From an uncultured Bacteroides sp. (lineage in GTDB: Bacteria > Bacteroidota > Bacteroidia > Bacteroidales > Bacteroidaceae): a DNA stretch of 64,000 nt. Position 1 is the stretch's first letter. The number at the start of each line of letters is the position of its first letter. Position numbers and translations under genes: made by a program. The stretch covers positions 141,670 to 205,669 of the forward strand of contig CAMQVH010000003.1 of the NCBI GenBank assembly GCA_947038155.1, read 5' to 3'. This document shows, in pieces, positions 46,042-56,187 of the stretch. Under the pieces are notes generated by a model. That model had not been told where the DNA came from. It saw only the letters and a list, made by a program, of their open reading frames with translations, and searched no databases.

Positions 46042-47070
46042 ATGTTTCGATTTGAAGAACCTGCATATTTATATTTATTGCTGCTACTACCGTTTTTAGC
46101 AGCTTTCTACTTGTATTCCAATTACAGGAGACGGAGAAATATCCAACGTTTTGGAGATCCGGAATTGTTAGCGCAATTAATGCCGGATGTATCTAAATAT
46201 CGACCGGATGTGAAATTCTGGCTCATCTTTGCCGCTATCGGCTTATTCTCAGTATTGCTGGCTCGCCCGCAATTCGGTTCCAAGCAGGAAACGGTGAAAC
46301 GTAAAGGAGTGGAAGTGATTATAGCTCTGGATATATCCAATTCTATGCTGGCACAGGATGTGCAGCCCAGCCGTTTGGAAAAAGCCAAGAGATTAATATC
46401 CAGATTGGTAGATGAATTAGATAACGACAAAGTCGGTATGATCGTATTTGCCGGAGATGCTTTTACCCAGCTACCGATCACGAGCGATTATATTTCCGCC
46501 AAAATGTTTTTGGAATCTATCAGCCCATCGCTGATTTCCAAGCAGGGTACAGCAATCGGAGAGGCAATTAACCTGGCAACCCGCAGTTTTACTCCGCAAG
46601 AAGGAGTGGGACGTGCTATCATTGTCATCACGGATGGTGAAAATCATGAAGGTGGCGCTGTAGAAGCTGCTAAAGCTGCTGCCGAAAAAGGGATTCAGGT
46701 AAGTGTGCTGGGAGTAGGTATGCCCGAAGGTGCTCCTATTCCGGTAGAAGGCACTAATGATTATCGTCGTGACCGCGAAGGTAATGTAATTGTAACCCGT
46801 CTGAATGAGGGCATGTGTCAAGAAATAGCCAAAGACGGAAAGGGTATCTATGTACGGGTAGATAATTCTAATTCTGCCCAAAAGGCTATCAGTCAGGAAA
46901 TAAGTAAGATGGCTAAGTCTGATGTGGAATCGAAAATATATACAGATTTCAACGAACAGTTTCAGGCTATTGCATGGATCATTTTACTATTGTTACTAGC
47001 TGAGATGTTAATTTTGGATCGTAAGAATCCATTATTCAAAAACGTTCATCTGTTCTCTAATAAGAAGTAA
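46042..47070 (+). CDS. batB: BatB, VWA-domain aerotolerance protein
   Basis: A 342-residue paralogue of BatA with the same plan: two N-terminal helices (about 7-24 and 58-76), a VWA domain with MIDAS residues in ALDISNSM, FTQLPI and ITDGENHEGG, and a C-terminal helix near 312-330. The N-terminal helix pair holds it in the inner membrane with the VWA domain exposed. It is followed 3 bases later by batC. Confidence 0.95.
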   Translation: MFRFEEPAYLYLLLLLPFLAAFYLYSNYRRRRNIQRFGDPELLAQLMPDVSKYRPDVKFWLIFAAIGLFSVLLARPQFGSKQETVKRKGVEVIIALDISNSMLAQDVQPSRLEKAKRLISRLVDELDNDKVGMIVFAGDAFTQLPITSDYISAKMFLESISPSLISKQGTAIGEAINLATRSFTPQEGVGRAIIVITDGENHEGGAVEAAKAAAEKGIQVSVLGVGMPEGAPIPVEGTNDYRRDREGNVIVTRLNEGMCQEIAKDGKGIYVRVDNSNSAQKAISQEISKMAKSDVESKIYTDFNEQFQAIAWIILLLLLAEMLILDRKNPLFKNVHLFSNKK

Positions 47071-47073
47071 GCT

Positions 47074-47802
47074 ATGCGTATGTTAAAAATGAAATATATC
47101 TTGTTTGCTGCTTTTCTGTTATCGGCTGCCGGCGTTTCGGCACAGAAAGCAGAGCGTGACTATATCCGCAAAGGAAATCGTCTGTTCAATGATAGTGTAT
47201 TCGTAGATGCAGAAGTTAATTATCGCAAGGCTTTGGAAGTTAATCCTAAATCTGCTGTATCCATGTACAATTTGGGAAATACGCTCTCACAACAACAAAA
47301 GTTTCAGGAAGCCATGGAGCAATATGATTCTGCCAGCAAAATAGAAAAGGATAAAATGAAATTGGCACACATCTACCATAATATGGGGGTGCTTTTTCAA
47401 GCTGGTAAAGATTATGCAAAAGCAGTGGATGCCTACAAAATGTCGCTGCGCAACAATCCTGCAGATCATGAAACACGGTATAACCTGGCACTCGCCCAAA
47501 AGATGTTGAAAGACCAACAGAATCAGCAGGATCAAGATCAAAATCAAGACCAGAATAAAGATCAGCAGCAGAAACAAGACCAGAAACAGGATCAAAACAA
47601 AGATAAACAGAACGATCAGAAGAAAGACGACCAAAAGGATCAGCAACAACCGCCGAAGCCTGAAAAACAAGATAATCAGATGTCAAAGGAAAATGCTGAG
47701 CAGTTACTTAATTCTGTGATGCAGGATGAGAAAGACGTACAGGACAAAGTGAAGAAACAACAGAAAGTTATTCAGGGCGGTCGTCTGGAAAAAGATTGGT
47801 AA
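47074..47802 (+). CDS. batC: BatC, TPR protein with low-complexity tail
   Basis: A 242-residue protein with a signal peptide (about 6-23, KYILFAAFLLSAAGVSAQ), three TPR repeats (about 30-145; AVSMYNLGNTLSQQQKFQEA, YHNMGVLFQAGKDYAKAVDA), then a Gln/Asp/Lys/Asn low-complexity stretch at about 146-205 and a C-terminal helical segment ending GGRLEKDW. TPR domains probably bind BatA/BatB in the periplasm. The low-complexity part is made of imperfect Q-N-Q-D-type repeats, likely prone to length changes. The start may be the ATG at 47074 or the one at 47089. Confidence 0.92.
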   Translation: MRMLKMKYILFAAFLLSAAGVSAQKAERDYIRKGNRLFNDSVFVDAEVNYRKALEVNPKSAVSMYNLGNTLSQQQKFQEAMEQYDSASKIEKDKMKLAHIYHNMGVLFQAGKDYAKAVDAYKMSLRNNPADHETRYNLALAQKMLKDQQNQQDQDQNQDQNKDQQQKQDQKQDQNKDKQNDQKKDDQKDQQQPPKPEKQDNQMSKENAEQLLNSVMQDEKDVQDKVKKQQKVIQGGRLEKDW

Positions 47803-47836
47803 TAATAAAAAGTTGATGATATAAATTTCATAAGCA

Positions 47837-49663
47837 ATGAAAAAACTGATTGTTATATTGATGGCATTGATAGCATATAGCACCCAAGCGCTTGCCGACA
47901 AGGTGTCATTCACTGCTTCCGCTCCCGATGTAGTGGTGGTAGGGGATCAATTCAGGCTATCTTATACAGTAACCACACAAAAAGTTAAAGACTTTCAGGC
48001 ACCGTCTATCAAAGGATTCGACGTCCTGATGGGGCCAAGCCGTTCTCAGCAAAGCAGTACACAGATAATGAATGGTAATGTCACCTCTACAAGTAGTATT
48101 ACATTCACTTATATATTGATGGCAAATACTGCCGGTGAATATACAATCCCCGGAGCTTCTATTGTAGCTGATGGCAACCAGATGGTTTCAAACTCCGTAA
48201 AGGTGAAGGTTTTGCCACAAGACCAAGCTAGTAATGGAGGACAAAATGACGGTAGCTCATCTGCACGCTCTTCATCCGGTACAAGTGTATCTAACCAGGA
48301 TTTGTTTATCACAGCAACTGCCAGTAAAACGAATGTATACGAGCAGGAAGCATTTGTCTTAACCTATAAAATATACACCAGAGAACATGACTTGCAATTG
48401 AATAATGCCAAACTGCCTGACTTTAAAGGATTTCATTCTCAAGAAATTGAAATGAATGCAAATGCAAGATGGACACAGGAGCATTATAAAGGACGTAACT
48501 ATAATACGACAATCTATCGCCAATTCGTATTATTTCCCCAGCAACCAGGTAAGTTATTTATAGAACCGGCACAGTTCCAGATGACGGTAGGTAAAGCTGT
48601 ACAATCTGACGATCCTTTTGATGCATTTTTCAATGGTGGAAGCAATGTAGTTAAAGTACCGAAATCTATCGTTACTCCTAAAATAGCAATTAATGTCAAT
48701 CCGCTTCCTGCTGGTAAACCTGCAAACTTTTCAGGTGGAGTGGGAGAGTTCAACATTTCTTCTTCCATTAATAGCAAGGAGCTGAAAACTAATGATGCTA
48801 TCACCATTAAGTTGGTAATCTCCGGCACCGGAAACCTAAAGCTGATTTCTAATCCGGAAATTAAGTTCCCGGATGACTTTGAAGTATATGATCCGAAGGT
48901 GGACAACCAAGTCAGATTAACTCAGGAAGGTCTTACAGGAAACAAAGTCATTGAATATCTGGCTATTCCAAGACATGCAGGCAATTATAAAATCCCGGGG
49001 GTATCTTTCAGCTATTTCGATATCCGTTCAAAATCTTACAAAACGTTGAAAACGGAAGACTACGTAATCAATGTTGAGAAAGGTGCAGGAAATGCTGATC
49101 AGGTGATTGCCAATTTCACCAATAAAGAAGACTTGAAAGTATTGGGTGAAGATATCCGTTACATTAAGCAAAATGAAGTTACTCTCCAACCTAAGGGTAG
49201 TTTCTTCTATGGCTCAATGACCTATTGGCTATTCTATATCATTCCTGCTTTAGCCTTCATCATCTTCTTTATCATCTACCGCAAACAAGCCGCTGCAAAT
49301 GCCAATGTTGCTAAGATGAAAACAAAGAAAGCTAATAAGGTAGCAACCAAGCGCATGAAACTAGCCGGTAAGTTGCTCTCTGAAAACAAGAAAGATGCCT
49401 TCTATGATGAAGTACTGAAAGCATTGTGGGGATATATCAGCGACAAACTCAGTATTCCGGTTTCCCGTTTGTCGAAAGACAATATTGAAGAGAAGCTGAG
49501 AAACCATGGAGTAAGTGAAGAACTAATTAAAGAATTCCTGAATGCATTGAATGATTGTGAATTTGCTCGTTTCGCTCCAGGTGATGAAAATCAGGCAATG
49601 GATAAAGTCTATTCTTCTTCAATAGAAGTGATAAGCAGAATGGAAAATTCAATAAAACATTAA
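47837..49663 (+). CDS. batD: BatD family protein
   Basis: A 608-residue membrane protein with a signal peptide (about 1-20, LIVILMALIAYSTQALA), a long beta-rich BatD region with immunoglobulin-like repeats (about 22-440), one membrane helix at about 458-480 (YWLFYIIPALAFIIFFIIY) and a cytoplasmic helical tail of about 125 residues with a conserved FARFAPGD. The tail resembles the cytoplasmic part of the membrane protein encoded at 43881. It belongs to the same operon (34 bases after batC, 18 before batE). Confidence 0.95.
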   Translation: MKKLIVILMALIAYSTQALADKVSFTASAPDVVVVGDQFRLSYTVTTQKVKDFQAPSIKGFDVLMGPSRSQQSSTQIMNGNVTSTSSITFTYILMANTAGEYTIPGASIVADGNQMVSNSVKVKVLPQDQASNGGQNDGSSSARSSSGTSVSNQDLFITATASKTNVYEQEAFVLTYKIYTREHDLQLNNAKLPDFKGFHSQEIEMNANARWTQEHYKGRNYNTTIYRQFVLFPQQPGKLFIEPAQFQMTVGKAVQSDDPFDAFFNGGSNVVKVPKSIVTPKIAINVNPLPAGKPANFSGGVGEFNISSSINSKELKTNDAITIKLVISGTGNLKLISNPEIKFPDDFEVYDPKVDNQVRLTQEGLTGNKVIEYLAIPRHAGNYKIPGVSFSYFDIRSKSYKTLKTEDYVINVEKGAGNADQVIANFTNKEDLKVLGEDIRYIKQNEVTLQPKGSFFYGSMTYWLFYIIPALAFIIFFIIYRKQAAANANVAKMKTKKANKVATKRMKLAGKLLSENKKDAFYDEVLKALWGYISDKLSIPVSRLSKDNIEEKLRNHGVSEELIKEFLNALNDCEFARFAPGDENQAMDKVYSSSIEVISRMENSIKH

Positions 49664-49681
49664 CCCAGAAGAGATTGTGTC

Positions 49682-50515
49682 ATGAAAAAAATATTGTTTT
49701 TTATATTATTATCAATGTCAGTCACTTGTTTCGGACAAGGAACTCAAAGCATTGATTCTATACAAATAACTGAAGCTGATTCTATCCATGCGGGTTCACA
49801 TACATTTTCTGATAGGAAATTGGAAGATGTAACAAAAGCCGAAGGAGATTCCGCATATATAAAAGATGATTATGCAACTGCTATCCAAATATATGAATCC
49901 TTATTAAAAAATGGGGAATCTGCGGATGTGTACTATAATTTAGGAAACAGTTACTACAAAGCTGGAGAAATTGCAAAAGCCGTACTCAACTACGAACGTG
50001 CTTTGCTTATGAAACCAGGAAACAGCGACATCCGTGCCAATCTGGAAGTGGCACGCGCTAAAACAATAGATAAAGTAGAACCTGTTCCGGAAGTTTTCTT
50101 TGTATCATGGACCAAAGCCTTGATAAACAGTATGAGTGTAGACGCATGGGCTACATGGGGAATTGTCTCCTTTATTCTATTTATCATCGCTCTTTACTTC
50201 TTTATTTTCTCCAAGCAGATTATACTGAAAAAAACAGGATTTATATCAGGTATCGTTTTCTTAATCGTTGTGATATGCTCTAATCTTTTTGCTTCAGAGC
50301 AAAAAGAACGTTTAGTAAATAGAAGCGAAGCGATCGTCATGAATCCTAGTGTAACAGTTCGCAGCACTCCGAGTGAAAGTGGAACAAGTTTGTTCATCCT
50401 TCATGAGGGACGCAAGATCAGTATCAAAGATAACTCAATGAAAGAGTGGAAAGAAATTCGCTTGGAAGACGGCAAAGTAGGATGGGTACCGGCTTCCGCT
50501 ATTGAAGTGATATAA
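49682..50515 (+). CDS. batE: BatE, TPR and SH3-domain protein
   Basis: A 277-residue protein with a signal peptide (about 1-19), TPR repeats at about 55-125 (DVYYNLGNSYYKAGEIAKAV), two membrane helices (about 158-178 and 187-204) and a C-terminal bacterial SH3 domain at about 218-277 (VMNPSVTVRSTPSESGTSLF; KVGWVPASAIEVI). It is the last gene of the bat operon and is followed by a strong AT-type terminator. The SH3 domain may bind peptidoglycan or a protein partner. Confidence 0.94.
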   Translation: MKKILFFILLSMSVTCFGQGTQSIDSIQITEADSIHAGSHTFSDRKLEDVTKAEGDSAYIKDDYATAIQIYESLLKNGESADVYYNLGNSYYKAGEIAKAVLNYERALLMKPGNSDIRANLEVARAKTIDKVEPVPEVFFVSWTKALINSMSVDAWATWGIVSFILFIIALYFFIFSKQIILKKTGFISGIVFLIVVICSNLFASEQKERLVNRSEAIVMNPSVTVRSTPSESGTSLFILHEGRKISIKDNSMKEWKEIRLEDGKVGWVPASAIEVI

Positions 50516-50544
50516 AATTCGTAAACAGAATTTAGGAATTTAGG

Positions 50545-50583
50545 AAAAAAGATAAGCAAATAATTTGTTTTATCTTTTTTTTT
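50545..50583 (+). terminator. Terminator of the bat operon
   Basis: AAAAAAGATAA at 50545-50555 pairs with TTATCTTTTTT at 50570-50580, with further T residues after it, 30 bases beyond the batE stop. Confidence 0.75.
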
Positions 50584-50648
50584 GCTTAAGTTTATAGCGT
50601 GATAAAAAATTAAATACAATATAGTATTAACCATTAAATTTATGAGAC

Positions 50649-50939
50649 ATGAGAACAATAACATTTAATGAACTTCGCAAGATTAAAGATTCATTGCCTA
50701 GCGGTAGCATGCATAGAATAGCAGACGAACTTGGTTTGCACGTAGATACAGTGCGCAACTTCTTCGGAGGCCACAATTTCAAGGAAGGAAAAAGTGTCGG
50801 AATACATCTTGAGCCCGGTCCGGATGGCGGGCTTGTAATGCTGGATGACACAACTGTTCTCGACCGGGCTCTAAAAATTTTAGATGAAATAAACATGAGT
50901 ATGCAAAAAGAACAAGCTACCGAACCTATGCAAATTTAA
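50649..50939 (+). CDS. Small helix-turn-helix DNA-binding protein
   Basis: A 96-residue protein with an N-terminal helix-turn-helix-like segment (MHRIADELGLHVDTVRNFFG, about 21-40), then a short beta-like part and a C-terminal helix (DRALKILDEINMSMQKEQ). No effector domain is evident. It is a monocistronic gene bracketed by terminators (50545-50583 and 50953-50983) and lies between the bat operon and a universal-stress-protein gene. I recognise it as a conserved Bacteroides DNA-binding protein of unknown target, not as a member of a characterised regulator family. Confidence 0.75.
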   Translation: MRTITFNELRKIKDSLPSGSMHRIADELGLHVDTVRNFFGGHNFKEGKSVGIHLEPGPDGGLVMLDDTTVLDRALKILDEINMSMQKEQATEPMQI

Positions 50940-50952
50940 AATATAAAACAAG

Positions 50953-50983
50953 AATCCCAATTGCCCAAACAATTGGGATTTCT
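50953..50983. terminator. Terminator of the small DNA-binding gene
   Basis: AATCCCAATTG at 50953-50963 pairs with CAATTGGGATT at 50970-50980, followed by TCTT. Confidence 0.8.
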
Positions 50984-51012
50984 TATTTGTTTACCTTCAA
51001 AAACAGATTATT

Positions 51013-52152
51013 ATGGAAGATAAATTAGTAACCTTAGCTATTCTGACTTATACAAAAGCTCAGATTCTAAAGAATGTCCTCGAAAATGAAGGAATAGAAA
51101 CATACATTCATAACGTAAATCAAATACAACCTGTTGTATCTTCAGGAGTACGTCTGCGAATTAAAGAAAGTGATCTACCACGTGCATTAAAAATAACGGA
51201 AAGTTCTACCTGGTTATCTGAAAGTATAGTGGGAGAGAAGACACCTAAGGTAGATAGTAAATCGAACAAAATTTTAATACCTGTCGACTTCTCCAGTTAT
51301 TCGATGAAAGCGTGTGAATTTGGCTTTAATTTGGCCAAAACTGAGAATTCTGAAGTGATTCTATTACATGTTTACTTTACACCGATATACGCTTCGTCAT
51401 TACCATATGGCGATGTATTCAATTATCAGATCGGAGATGAAGAATCTGTTAAAACAATCATCCAGCAGGTCCATTCAGATCTCAACGCACTATCTGATAA
51501 GATTAAGGAAAAAGTTGCATCTGGAGAATTTCCAGATATCAAATATAATTGTATTTTACGAGAAGGAATTCCGGAGGAAGAAATCTTAAGATATGCCAAG
51601 GAGCAACGTCCTAAGGTTATCATTATGGGAACGCGTGGAAAAAGCCAGAAAGACATTGACTTAATTGGCAGTGTAACAGCTGAAATTATTGATCGAAGCC
51701 GCACAGCAGTATTGGCTATTCCAGAAAATACTCCGTTCAAAGAATTCAATGAAGTAAAACGTATTGCTTTCTTAACCAATTTTGATCAGAGAGACTTGAT
51801 TGCTTTTGAAGCATTTTTCAACACATGGAAATCTTTCCATTTTTCAGTCTCATTAATACATCTGGCTGAATCCAAAGATACTTGGAATGAAATTAAACTT
51901 GCAGGTATCAAAGACTATTTCCAAAAACAATATCCCGGGCTTGAAATTCATTATGATGTGGTAATGAATGATAATCTATTAAAAGGACTTGATCAATATA
52001 TCAAAGATAATCAAATAGATATAATAACATTAACTTCCTATAAGAGGAATATATTTGCACGATTATTTAACCCGAGCATTGCTCGTAAAATGATTTTCCA
52101 TTCTGATACGCCATTGCTTGTTATTAACGATGATGAGAAAGAACGAAAATAA
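51013..52152 (+). CDS. DUF2007-fused tandem universal stress protein
   Basis: A 379-residue cytoplasmic protein. Residues 1-65 match DUF2007 (a small PII-like signal-transducing fold; LAILTYTKAQILKNVLENEG). The first Usp domain (about 92-235) has KILIPVDFS and a complete G-2x-G-9x-G(S) ATP motif (MGTRGKSQKDIDLIGS). The second Usp domain (about 245-375) lacks that motif (LTSYKRNIFARLFNPSIARK), so it is degenerate. The combination suggests a nucleotide- or metabolite-sensing stress protein. It is convergent with the TPR protein gene across a strong bidirectional terminator. Confidence 0.9.
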   Translation: MEDKLVTLAILTYTKAQILKNVLENEGIETYIHNVNQIQPVVSSGVRLRIKESDLPRALKITESSTWLSESIVGEKTPKVDSKSNKILIPVDFSSYSMKACEFGFNLAKTENSEVILLHVYFTPIYASSLPYGDVFNYQIGDEESVKTIIQQVHSDLNALSDKIKEKVASGEFPDIKYNCILREGIPEEEILRYAKEQRPKVIIMGTRGKSQKDIDLIGSVTAEIIDRSRTAVLAIPENTPFKEFNEVKRIAFLTNFDQRDLIAFEAFFNTWKSFHFSVSLIHLAESKDTWNEIKLAGIKDYFQKQYPGLEIHYDVVMNDNLLKGLDQYIKDNQIDIITLTSYKRNIFARLFNPSIARKMIFHSDTPLLVINDDEKERK

Positions 52153-52301
52153 GCTGTTTACGTTTAGGGAATAATAGTGATTATGTTTAATAGAAAATTG
52201 GTATAGCCTCTTTTTTATTTTCTCACAAAAAGAGAATCATCATTATATAGTTTGATAAAAATCAGAATCATCATTCAAGCTTCTTTATTTGTAAAAATAA
52301 A

Positions 52302-52339
52302 AAAAGACTATCCCAATTTAAATTTTGGGATAGTCTTTT
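52302..52339. terminator. Bidirectional terminator
   Basis: A perfect 15-bp stem (52302-52316 with 52325-52339) with A and T ends on each side, between the convergent Usp and TPR genes. Confidence 0.9.
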
Positions 52340-52360
52340 ATAATAACTGACTTAATATAA

Positions 52361-53578
52361 TTATTTCATCATCTTATCGATTTCTTCAAATTCAGGACCC
52401 ATGTTCAGATTATAGTAAACACGGTAAAGACCCTGTAACCACAAATCTTTTTGATCAGGTTTCAAAGCTCTGGCTTTTTCGTAGAATGGCTTAGCTTCTT
52501 CATAGAATTTCTTCACTGTAGCTTGTGCCTCTGCATATTTAGGATCATTGATATCTGTTGTAGCTTTATCAGCATAATCCTGAGCCTTCATCAAATACAC
52601 TAATCCTACATTAGAATATGCTTCTGCATATTCAGGATCTGCAGCAATAGCTTTCTTGTAGAACTCAATAGCATTATCATATTCTTTCATATTATGATAA
52701 AGGTACGCTTTCACATAAAGATACAACTTGTTATTGGCATCAGTAGACAACATTCTATCAGCAAATTCCATAGCTTTAGAAGCTTGGTTAGAGCTAGTAT
52801 AGTAATCTACCAAATTCGCAAAGAAATAATCATTTCCAGGGAATTTTAAAATACCTTCTTCCAATGATTTAACCCATGCCGCAGTATCACCTTTAGCTTT
52901 ATATGCATCTGCCATCAATTGCATTGCAAACTTACCGCCATCTTTGTCATCCAATGCAGCAGGAGCATATTTAATAATTGCATCTTTATCTCCTACTCTG
53001 TCAGCAGCCAATGTTGCGTAATATGCTATTTGTGCCAAAAGAGTATCTGTTTTAGCTAAATTTTGCTCTGCCAACATAGGATAAGAAGCTGATTCTACGT
53101 ATGTTGCAAAGAATTGCAAAGCTTCCTTATTCTTATCAAGGTTAAAGAATTGAATACCACCGTTGATCAAGTTAGGACGTTCAACCAATATAGTTGAAGC
53201 ATTTGCTTTTCTATATTTGTTTTTAATTTTACCTTTTTCATTAGGTACTTGAGCTAGATCATCACATTTAGTATAATACTCAAACATTTTTAAAATGCTG
53301 TTGTATGCCTTCAATGTGTCAAACGGCTGTTTCAGAACACCTTTCTTATCACGTTCTTCTTCGATAAAACGTTTCTGAATAAATCCAGCAACGTCCCATG
53401 TGTCAGGAAGATCCTTGGTCTCAGGGTTCTTAATGGCTTCATTAATCAGCTTTTCAGCTTGATTAAAATTCGGTTTTACATCACTGGCAATGCTTTTGGC
53501 TTCTTTTACATTCTTCATTTGAGCGAATGATAAGCTTACGGCCATCAATAAAACCATTGAAAATAATACTCTTTTCAT
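52361..53578 (-). CDS. Secreted TPR-repeat protein
   Basis: A 405-residue protein with a signal peptide (about 1-19, VLFSMVLLMAVSLSFA) and TPR-like repeats, clearest at about 240-345 (LYLYVKAYLYHNMKEYDNAI; PEYAEAYSNVGLVYLMKAQD). The remainder is helical and lysine-rich. It has no catalytic motif. It follows gyrA on the same strand after 32 bases and may be co-transcribed with it. Periplasmic TPR proteins of this type are common in Bacteroides and usually act as scaffolds; the partner is unknown. Confidence 0.9.
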   Translation of the reverse strand: MKRVLFSMVLLMAVSLSFAQMKNVKEAKSIASDVKPNFNQAEKLINEAIKNPETKDLPDTWDVAGFIQKRFIEEERDKKGVLKQPFDTLKAYNSILKMFEYYTKCDDLAQVPNEKGKIKNKYRKANASTILVERPNLINGGIQFFNLDKNKEALQFFATYVESASYPMLAEQNLAKTDTLLAQIAYYATLAADRVGDKDAIIKYAPAALDDKDGGKFAMQLMADAYKAKGDTAAWVKSLEEGILKFPGNDYFFANLVDYYTSSNQASKAMEFADRMLSTDANNKLYLYVKAYLYHNMKEYDNAIEFYKKAIAADPEYAEAYSNVGLVYLMKAQDYADKATTDINDPKYAEAQATVKKFYEEAKPFYEKARALKPDQKDLWLQGLYRVYYNLNMGPEFEEIDKMMK

Positions 53579-53610
53579 GATTGTTGTTTGATTAATTATT
53601 AATATTATGT

Positions 53611-56187
53611 CTATTCCTCAATTTCGTTGTTATTTTCATTAACATCTGTAGCAGTATCTGCATTGTCAACATCCTGATCAGTAGTCAGATCACTGACAAT
53701 AGTACCTTCTGCTTCTTCTGCGGGAACTTCATCCTCAAGACTTTCTGTCATTACTTTACATACAGAACCAATCTGATCGTTACGTTTTTCAAGATTAATC
53801 AGACGAACACCTTGAGTAGCACGTCCCATAATGCGGACATCGGCAACTTTCAGACGGATAGTTATTCCAGATTTATTGATAATCATTAAGTCATTCTCAT
53901 CGGTCACTGACTTAATTGTTACCAACTTACCTGTTTTTTCAGTAATATTCATGGTCTTTACACCCTTGCCACCGCGATTAGTCTTACGATAATCTTCAAT
54001 TTCAGAGCGCTTACCATATCCCTGTTCAGAAACAACCATTACGGATTCTGTTTCCAAATCTTTAATACATATCATTCCTATTACTTCATCTTGACCATCA
54101 TTATCCAATGTAATACCACGTACACCTGTAGCCGTACGTCCCATTACACGAACTGCAGCTTCATGGAAACGAATAGCCCGACCATTGCGATTAGCAATAA
54201 TGATTTCATTATTACCATTCGTCATTCGAACTTCAATTACACTGTCATCCTCACGAATTGTAATAGCATTTACACCATTCTGACGCGGGCGTGAATATTG
54301 TTCAAGCAATGTCTTCTTGATAACACCCTTCTTCGTACAGAATAATACGTAATGACTATTGATATATTCAGTGTCATCCAGGCTCTTAACACGCAAATAT
54401 GCAGTTACACTGTCATCAGAGTCTATATTTAACAGGTTTTGTATAGCACGTCCTTTGGAATTCTTCGTTCCTTCTGGTATCTCATAAACTTTCAGCCAAT
54501 AACATTTACCTTTTTGTGTAAAGAACATCATGGTATTGTGCATAGTAGCCGGATATATATGCTCTACAAAGTCCGCATCACGAGTTTCTGTTCCCTTAGA
54601 GCCTACTCCACCACGATTCTGCGCACGGAATTCTGTTAATGGCGTGCGTTTGATATATCCCATATGAGAAATTGTGATAATCATCTGATCATCAGCATAG
54701 AAGTCCTCCGGATTAAACTCTTCGGAAGAATAAACGATTTCAGAACGACGTTCGTCACCATATTTCGCTTTAACTTCCAATAATTCATCTTTCATCACCT
54801 TACGACATACCTCATCATCAGCCAAAATACTTTCCAAATAAGCAATCTGTTTCATGATTTCTTCGTATTCAGCATGAAGCTGATCCTGCATCAGACCAGT
54901 CAACTGACGCAAACGCATCTCTACAATTGCACGTGACTGTATTTCTGTCAGATTAAAACGTTCTATCAAACCTGCAATAGCATCATTTGGAGTCTTAGCT
55001 GCACGAATAATACGAATAACTTCATCAATATTATCAGAAGCAATGATTAAACCTTCAAGGATATGTGCACGTTCCTTTGCTTTACGCAGATCAAACTGAG
55101 TACGGCGGATAACTACTTCGTGCCTGTGCTCTACGAAGTATTTAATCATATCTCTCAGATTCAATGTCTTAGGACGTCCGTGAACCAATGCAACATTATT
55201 CACACCGAAGGAAGTCTGCAAGGCTGTCATCTTATACAACTTATTCAGCACTACGCTTGCATTAGCATCACGTTTTACATCAATAACGATACGCATACCG
55301 TCACGGTCAGACTCGTCGTTTGCATTCGAGATACCTTCTATTCTCTTATCATTAACAAGATCAGCAATATATTTGATCAGTTCAGCCTTATTAACATTAT
55401 AAGGGATCTCAGTCACTACGATTTTATCATGTGTCTGTCCGGTTTCAATTTCCGCTTTTGCACGCATTACTACACGTCCACGACCTGTCAGATATCCTTC
55501 ACGTACTCCGCTGATACCATATATATAACCACCTGTAGGGAAATCCGGAGCTTTGACATAAGTCATCAGTTCCTCTACTGTGATTTCCTGATTATCAATA
55601 TATGCTTCACAAGCATCAATTACTTCCGAAAGATTATGAGGAGGCATATTAGTTGCCATACCTACCGCAATACCGGAAGCACCATTAACCAAAAGATTAG
55701 GAATACGGGTCGGCATCACCTTCGGCTCTGTCAACGTATTATCAAAGTTAGGTTCGAAGTCTACAGTTTCCTTATACAGGTCATCCATCATCGCTTCACC
55801 CAACTTGTTTAAACGAGCCTCCGTATAACGCATGGCAGCGGGGCTATCACCATCTACAGAACCAAAGTTACCTTGGCCATCTACTAAAGGATAACGCATT
55901 GCCCATTCCTGAGCCATACGCACCATAGCATAATAAACTGAAGAGTCTCCATGCGGATGGTACTTACCCAATACTTCACCCACGATTCTTGCAGATTTTT
56001 TATAAGGTTTGTCTGAAGTATTACCCAATTCCATCATTCCGTATAAAATTCTACGGTGAACGGGCTTAAATCCATCTCTAACATCAGGAAGGGCACGTGA
56101 AACTATGACCGACATGGAGTAGTCAATGTACGATGACTTCATTTCCTCCTCGATGTTAATCTTTATAATTCTGTCTTGTTCAAGCAT
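53611..56187 (-). CDS. gyrA: DNA gyrase subunit A
   Basis: An 858-residue type II topoisomerase subunit that cuts and rejoins DNA in the GyrA2GyrB2 complex. The catalytic Tyr121 is in [10 protein letters not shown]. The quinolone-determining region reads [16 protein letters not shown]: Ser82 is unmutated and the position matching Escherichia coli Asp87 is Tyr86. The C-terminal DNA-wrapping domain (about 500-815) has the GyrA-box variant NRGGKG. The acidic C-terminal tail (about 820-858) is rich in Glu and Asp. The length and neighbours are ordinary; clpC is divergent. Confidence 0.98.
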   Translation of the reverse strand: MLEQDRIIKINIEEEMKSSYIDYSMSVIVSRALPDVRDGFKPVHRRILYGMMELGNTSDKPYKKSARIVGEVLGKYHPHGDSSVYYAMVRMAQEWAMRYPLVDGQGNFGSVDGDSPAAMRYTEARLNKLGEAMMDDLYKETVDFEPNFDNTLTEPKVMPTRIPNLLVNGASGIAVGMATNMPPHNLSEVIDACEAYIDNQEITVEELMTYVKAPDFPTGGYIYGISGVREGYLTGRGRVVMRAKAEIETGQTHDKIVVTEIPYNVNKAELIKYIADLVNDKRIEGISNANDESDRDGMRIVIDVKRDANASVVLNKLYKMTALQTSFGVNNVALVHGRPKTLNLRDMIKYFVEHRHEVVIRRTQFDLRKAKERAHILEGLIIASDNIDEVIRIIRAAKTPNDAIAGLIERFNLTEIQSRAIVEMRLRQLTGLMQDQLHAEYEEIMKQIAYLESILADDEVCRKVMKDELLEVKAKYGDERRSEIVYSSEEFNPEDFYADDQMIITISHMGYIKRTPLTEFRAQNRGGVGSKGTETRDADFVEHIYPATMHNTMMFFTQKGKCYWLKVYEIPEGTKNSKGRAIQNLLNIDSDDSVTAYLRVKSLDDTEYINSHYVLFCTKKGVIKKTLLEQYSRPRQNGVNAITIREDDSVIEVRMTNGNNEIIIANRNGRAIRFHEAAVRVMGRTATGVRGITLDNDGQDEVIGMICIKDLETESVMVVSEQGYGKRSEIEDYRKTNRGGKGVKTMNITEKTGKLVTIKSVTDENDLMIINKSGITIRLKVADVRIMGRATQGVRLINLEKRNDQIGSVCKVMTESLEDEVPAEEAEGTIVSDLTTDQDVDNADTATDVNENNNEIEE

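Noticed and set aside
47510..47690. Tandem repeat or CRISPR-like array
   Set aside because: The repetition is codon-level low complexity within batC, with no fixed repeat-spacer spacing.
55063..55812. Antisense open frame of about 249 codons inside gyrA
   Set aside because: It is a shadow of the gyrA coding sequence; its translation is rich in Cys, His and Ile with no family pattern or promoter.
53611..56187. Possible quinolone-resistance mutation in gyrA
   Set aside because: The key Ser82 is present. Tyr86 in place of the Escherichia coli Asp87 appears to be a lineage feature, and I cannot call it a mutation without relatives.
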